Assembly: GCA_028641055.1 (NCBI GenBank)
Contig: CM054057.1
Location: 400,937,814 to 401,001,813 of the forward strand
Origin: Alopecurus myosuroides
Lineage: Eukaryota > Streptophyta > Magnoliopsida > Poales > Poaceae
DNA length: 64,000 bases
Direction of reading: 5' to 3'
Every line of letters begins with the position of its first letter. Position 1 is the stretch's first letter. The translations under genes were made by a program, and so were the position numbers. This document shows positions 60,151 to 64,000 of the stretch, piece by piece. The notes under the pieces were generated by a model. It was not told the origin of the DNA, did no database searches, and saw only the letters and a list, made by a program, of their open reading frames with translations.

Positions 60151-60908
60151 GTTCATGCCTCCTTTCATCTGTGCTCGAGTGACAGAAACGTGATGGATGG
60201 AGAATGTGCTGTTGCCATTAGGGAGAAAACAACAATGCTTTGTCTAAGGATGATGTTATTGTTTACATTACACACTTCACTTACTGCGGTTATCTGTTGC
60301 TTGCAACTTAAGACCCAATGTTTGTCCGGATGATATTAGGAGGGTGGATTTTTAGTCATAGATGCAGTTGGATAACTATCTATGTATTTTGTTGTAATGC
60401 CCGCATGAATCACATAGTAATCTCTATGTCTTGCATATGCACTATGATGCAGCCTTCATTTGTATCAATTGCCCAACTGTAATTTGTTCACCTCACATGT
60501 TATTTATCTTTCACGGAGAGACACCACTAGTGAATTGTGGACCCCGGTCCTTTTTCCTCATACTGATAAAACACCTACTGCTTTTATGCTGCTCTCATAC
60601 CGTTCCTACTGTTTTCCTACTATTTTCCACACCATACGTTTAACCTCTTTGTTTTCAGCAGAACCGGTGAGATTGACAACCTCACTACTTCGTTGGGGCA
60701 AAGTGAATTGATTGTGTTGTGTAGGTTCGGTGTTGCTTCTGCACCGGTAGTGCGCCCTACCATCTCAGTCGCATCAACCTTCAGAAGTGCTTCTTTCTCC
60801 TACTGGTCGATTCAACCTTGGTTTCTTTTCTGAGGGAAAACTTGCTGCTGCACTCTTCACACCTTGCGCTTGGGGTCTCCCAACGCGTGTGTGTCTACAC
60901 TCCATCAA
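60151..60908 (+). repeat. Athila-type LTR, 3' part, plus strand
   Basis: Contains blocks typical of grass Athila-type LTR ends (GTGGACCCCGGTCC, GGGGCAAAGTGAATTGATTGTG, GAGGGAAAACTTGCTG, split here for length) and ends CTCCATCA at 60908. No primer-binding site follows, so it is a solo or 3' LTR. Its start is replaced by the X LTR. There is no protein frame of interest. Confidence 0.6.
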
Positions 60909-61258
60909 TGTGCTGCACCGTGTTGGGGGAAAGATCGTGGAGCTGGATGTCGTATATGTATAGGAGCCCGCGGAGGAAAGGATGAAGAGGGAAGGACAAA
61001 CCTCAGGAGATATGCTCCAAGAATGCGACACGTTCATTGACGCGGGGCACGACACCTCCTCCTCTTCCCTGGCTGCCGCATGCGCTTCGAATCCTCACGA
61101 GGGATCAGCCCCTCCTTCTGCATCTGCACGAGGCTCTTCCTCGTCCCGGCAGACGGAAGCCATTCGCCTGTTTTCTTCTGGGGAGCCGATGAGCCGGCGC
61201 CTACGTCCTGTCCGGACGCCGCGGGTGCAGCGTGCTTGCTCTTTCCACCACTTGCCAT
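60909..61258 (-). pseudogene. E4 antisense gene, first exon, broken
   Basis: Minus-strand start MASGGKSKHAAP at 61258. It continues with EWLPSAGTRKSL and EGLIPRED, which parallels the N-terminus of the E1 antisense protein (basic Ala/Lys start, then LEELVELGILPP). A frameshift follows near 61060. In another frame PFLRGLLYIYDIQLHDLSPN is readable near 60920-60990, matching the 'Putative gypsy type transposon' domain (E1: HPFFRDVLSHYGL...GPNSV). It is cut at 60908 by the Athila-type LTR. A TATA-like AGTATAAAG lies upstream at 61345-61353. This is therefore a relic of the same kind of antisense gene in another Tat-type element. Confidence 0.62.
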
Positions 61259-62320
61259 GGAGGTTCTTCACATAGAACTGTGGATGCGCTAGAGGCAGAA
61301 GATGTGAAAGGCGAAGGGGAAAGTAACTTTCCCCTAAGGCCCCACTTTATACTATGGCTTGGTCGCTTCGAGCCGTTGATCTTCACTAGGGAGAGGCACG
61401 TGGCACTAATCCCTGCTTCCATGCGTTAGGTGAGAACGAAGCACCGGGGACTGGTTGCTCTGCACGATCTTTAAAGCTGATCATGGCAATTTAACTGCGC
61501 ACTAAGCGGGAAAACCGGCACACGGCGGCTGGTTTCCGGTCAAAAAGCTGACACGATGGGCCCACCGCGTCTTATCCCACTGTGTCACGTCCCATCGGGA
61601 GCATACTAAGTGCGGTGTGACATCACCTAAATTTCAGAGCGTGAAAACACTTTCATATAAGAGAAGGCTCGCTTCTCTCGAGGGCTTCATAAACAATGGC
61701 GCTCGCCGCTCTACAAGTAAATGGAACGGGACTCGCCATACTGCAGAGTGGACTCGCGAAAAGATACACCCTCCAACAAAAAAAATCGCGACTCCGACGT
61801 ATAACACACCGCGCTTCGTTTTCAAACCCCGGGTCGTTCGGCCATCGCGGCATGCCTGCATGCCGCATTCCTCGAGTGCGAAGGTAAGACCCGAGGATCC
61901 GTCCTCTGGCCCAGAATTGCACTCAAGCTCCATCCTCTGGTAATTATCCGCGCTAACAGAACGAATAAAAATCCTAGCGGGCGCGCCGGGTACCCCTTTA
62001 AGGTTAGGTTCGGCTCGACAAGTCCTCCGTGGCCCGAGTCGCAATGATCACCTAACTGGATCTGAGACAAAGGTCTTGACTGTGTGTAGGCCAGATCTGG
62101 TTTTTCCCAAGAGCAATTAATTGGTCCCGATCCGTCGAGTGAACCAAGAGATTGGGCCGCATCCTTCTGTGAAAAAATCGAACATACGGCGTGTTCATTA
62201 ACTCGATACTCGATTCTGGTCCACGCAGGATTAACACATCCTTCGTGAAGCTCAAGCTACTTAGCCACAATAACCTAACAAGTTCTGAGTGCTTACCCGA
62301 CTCTTCAGAGTCGAATAAAC
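61259..62320. other. E4 region between antisense gene and 3' LTR
   Basis: Holds the putative TATA box (61345-61353), then mixed-composition sequence without a convincing gene. The frames at 61617-62270 overlap on both strands and show no recognisable domain. The equivalent part of E1 is 5568-5954. Confidence 0.4.
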
Positions 62321-62818
62321 ACTCGGGGGCTACGGACGTGGGGATGCCTCCCGAGTCTCCTTGACAGGCCTACCTAGTCTAAGCTAATACAGAAAGGCCC
62401 AGCATGGGGTATCGCCTGAATCTTCCAAAAGACCAACTACAGACCACCCGCAAAACTTATGGGCCAAGGCAAAAGAAAGTTGCCGAATAGAAGCTAGGGT
62501 TTATGACCTACCCAGGTATGAGTTTGAGACCAAGCCTCCTATATAAAGGCTAGGACAACCACCCGGGGGATCATCTAATCTGTACGCAACCATCAGTGAT
62601 GCCTCTCGAGATCCAATCTCTCGAGTAAGCACCCGCCATTGTAATATCACATCATAATACAAGATCAGACAAGCAGGAGTAAGGGTTTTACCTCTATGAG
62701 GGCCCCGAAGCTGGGTAAGTTGTGCCCCTGTTAGTCGCAGAGTCCGCCATCGCCTAATCGTTTCCTACTCTCAAACCCCTACCGTGCCATCTGAGGGATT
62801 AGTTGATATGAGTCATCA
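62321..62818 (+). repeat. E4 3' LTR with polypurine tract, plus strand
   Basis: Polypurine tract ACTCGGGGGC at 62321-62330. An LTR-like region follows with a TATA box (TATATAAAG, 62540-62548) and ends near GAGTCATCA (62818). Both LTR ends are uncertain: the start lacks a clean TG, and the right end may blend into the neighbouring pol remnant. Confidence 0.5.
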
Positions 62819-63394
62819 AAAGTGAGTAACATGTTTTTCCTAGATAAAGCATCAACAGCCACATTATCTAATCCTTTCTTATGTTTATAATGTATGGGAA
62901 ATATTCAATGAATTCTACCCACTTAGCATGTCTCTTATTAAGATTGGATTGACTCTTTAATTTTTTAATGCCTCGTGATCAGAATGTATGATAAATTCCT
63001 TTGGCCACAAATAATGTTTCCAAACCTCAAGAACTCTAACAAGTGCATACAATTCTTTATCATAGACAGAATAATTCAATTGAGCACCATGCAATTTCTC
63101 AGAAAAATAAGCAATTGGTTTTCTATCTTGCATCAACACGCCTCCAATACATATGCCACTAGCATCACATTCAATTGAAAATTGCTTATGAAAATTTGGA
63201 AGCATTAATAATGGTGCCGAAATCAACTTATTTTTAAATGTGTCAAATGCAATATCTTGAGCAACCCCCCACTCTAAATCAACACTTTTGTTAGTCAAAT
63301 CATTCAAAAGGGCAACAATAGTACTAAAGTCTTTCACAAATCTTCTATAGAAACCGACAAGTCCATTAAAACTTCTTACTTGACTCGCATTCAT
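62819..63394 (-). pseudogene. Chromovirus-type RNase H remnant
   Basis: The 145-codon frame at 62957-63394 starts with the connection region ([18 protein letters not shown]) and has RNase H blocks [24 protein letters not shown] and [10 protein letters not shown]. Coding similarity continues in other frames to about 62800 (HAKWVEF). It differs from the Tat-type pol in the rest of the window and belongs to a single-RNase H Ty3/Gypsy chromovirus lineage. Confidence 0.85.
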
Positions 63395-63507
63395 TGGAAT
63401 TGGCCAATTTTTAGTTGCTTCAATTTTAGAGTCATCTACCTCTATCCCATGTTTAGATACAACATATCCTAGAAATATGACCTTATCCTTGCAAAAAGTG
63501 CACTTCT

Positions 63508-64000
63508 CTAGATTACCAAATAATTTTTTTTGCTTGGCACATGCAAGACTTGTCTAATATTATCAATGGGTTCATGTTCATTGTGGCTATATATGAGAAC
63601 ATCATCAAAATAAACTACCAATAACTTGCCAATAAAATCTCTCAAAACATGGTTCATAAGTCTCATGAAAGTACTAGGTGCATTAGTTAAACCAAAAAGC
63701 ACCACTAACCATTCATATAAACCAAATTTCGTTTTAAAGAATGTTTTCCACTCATCCCTTTCTTTCATCCTAATTTGATAATAACCACTACGCAAATCAA
63801 TTTTAGAGAAAACAACAGCATCACTTAATTCATCTAACATGTCTTCCAAACGTGGTATAGGATGACGTTAACGAATTTATCCTTTGTCTAGAGATAACTT
63901 AATTCATCTACACACATGCGCCATATACCATATTTCTTAGGACCAAAATAACAGGAACATCACTAGGAGAAAGGCTTATTCGTCTATAAGCTCTTGTACT
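63508..64000 (-). pseudogene. Chromovirus-type reverse transcriptase remnant
   Basis: Frame 63508-63849 has [30 protein letters not shown] and the catalytic YFDD. Upstream blocks (KYGIWRMCVD) are in other frames at 63880-63960, with a short region missing between. Frameshifts separate it from the RNase H remnant at 62957-63394. The element continues past the window edge. Confidence 0.85.

Noticed and set aside
61617..62270. Genes between the E4 antisense exon and LTR
   Set aside because: Frames of 60-136 codons occur on both strands in the same interval, without domains or splice support.

Overview
This window has the character of a large plant genome, most likely a grass and plausibly a pooid. 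The evidence is stacked Ty3/Gypsy LTR retrotransposons of the Tat, Athila and Tekay/Del types, LARD-like elements with 4.6-5 kb LTRs, Helitron ends with CTAG termini, and a Stowaway-like MITE. I see no ordinary host gene, rRNA, tRNA gene or CRISPR array. Species cannot be told from the sequence alone. Family names rest on motifs read by eye; no database search was run. E0-E4, LARD1 and X are my own labels.

Layout, left to right. (1) E0 (1-4921, minus): Tat-type element with an open PR-RT-RNaseH-integrase frame but most of gag deleted; its 5' LTR is 4468-4921 and the rest lies off-window. (2) 4922-5092: a sliver of E2. (3) E1 (5093-25428, minus): complete Tat-type insertion with near-identical LTRs and the 5-bp target duplication ACCTT. 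It keeps gag and protease, has lost RT to integrase, and carries an apparently intact nine-exon gene on the opposite strand. (4) LARD1 (6360-16690, minus): nested in the first intron of that antisense gene, with 4.64 kb LTRs, a 1.05 kb interior and target duplication CCCAA. (5) E2 (25429-35793, plus 4922-5092): older Tat-type element whose single polyprotein frame is broken only by three stop codons, also with a spliced antisense gene, split by E0 and E1. (6) 35794-36255: 3' end of a Helitron cut by E2. (7) 36256-38969: Athila-type remnant (PR, gag, PBS, part of the LTR). (8) E3 (38970-60150, minus): LARD-like element with about 5 kb LTRs and a 3.3 kb interior coding only a gag-like zinc-knuckle protein and an unknown coiled-coil protein; its right LTR holds a 5.0 kb Helitron (48696-53718) and is chimeric at its outer end. 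(9) 60151-60908: 3' part of an Athila-type LTR, plus strand. (10) E4 (60909 to about 62818, plus): end of another Tat-type element with the first exon of an antisense gene and its 3' LTR. (11) 62819-64000: decayed chromovirus-type RT/RNaseH on the minus strand.

Insertion order follows from the nesting: Helitron and Athila remnants, then E2, then E0 and E1 into E2, then LARD1 into E1. E0 (pol without gag) and E1 (gag without pol) are related elements with complementary losses. The most interesting content is the set of spliced antisense genes in the Tat-type elements. The E1 copy has its own TATA box, a 5'-leader intron and an 851-codon product that stays in frame across eight junctions. A second notable feature is that in E0, E1 and E2 the primer-binding site is read in frame as protein from start codons inside the 5' LTR.
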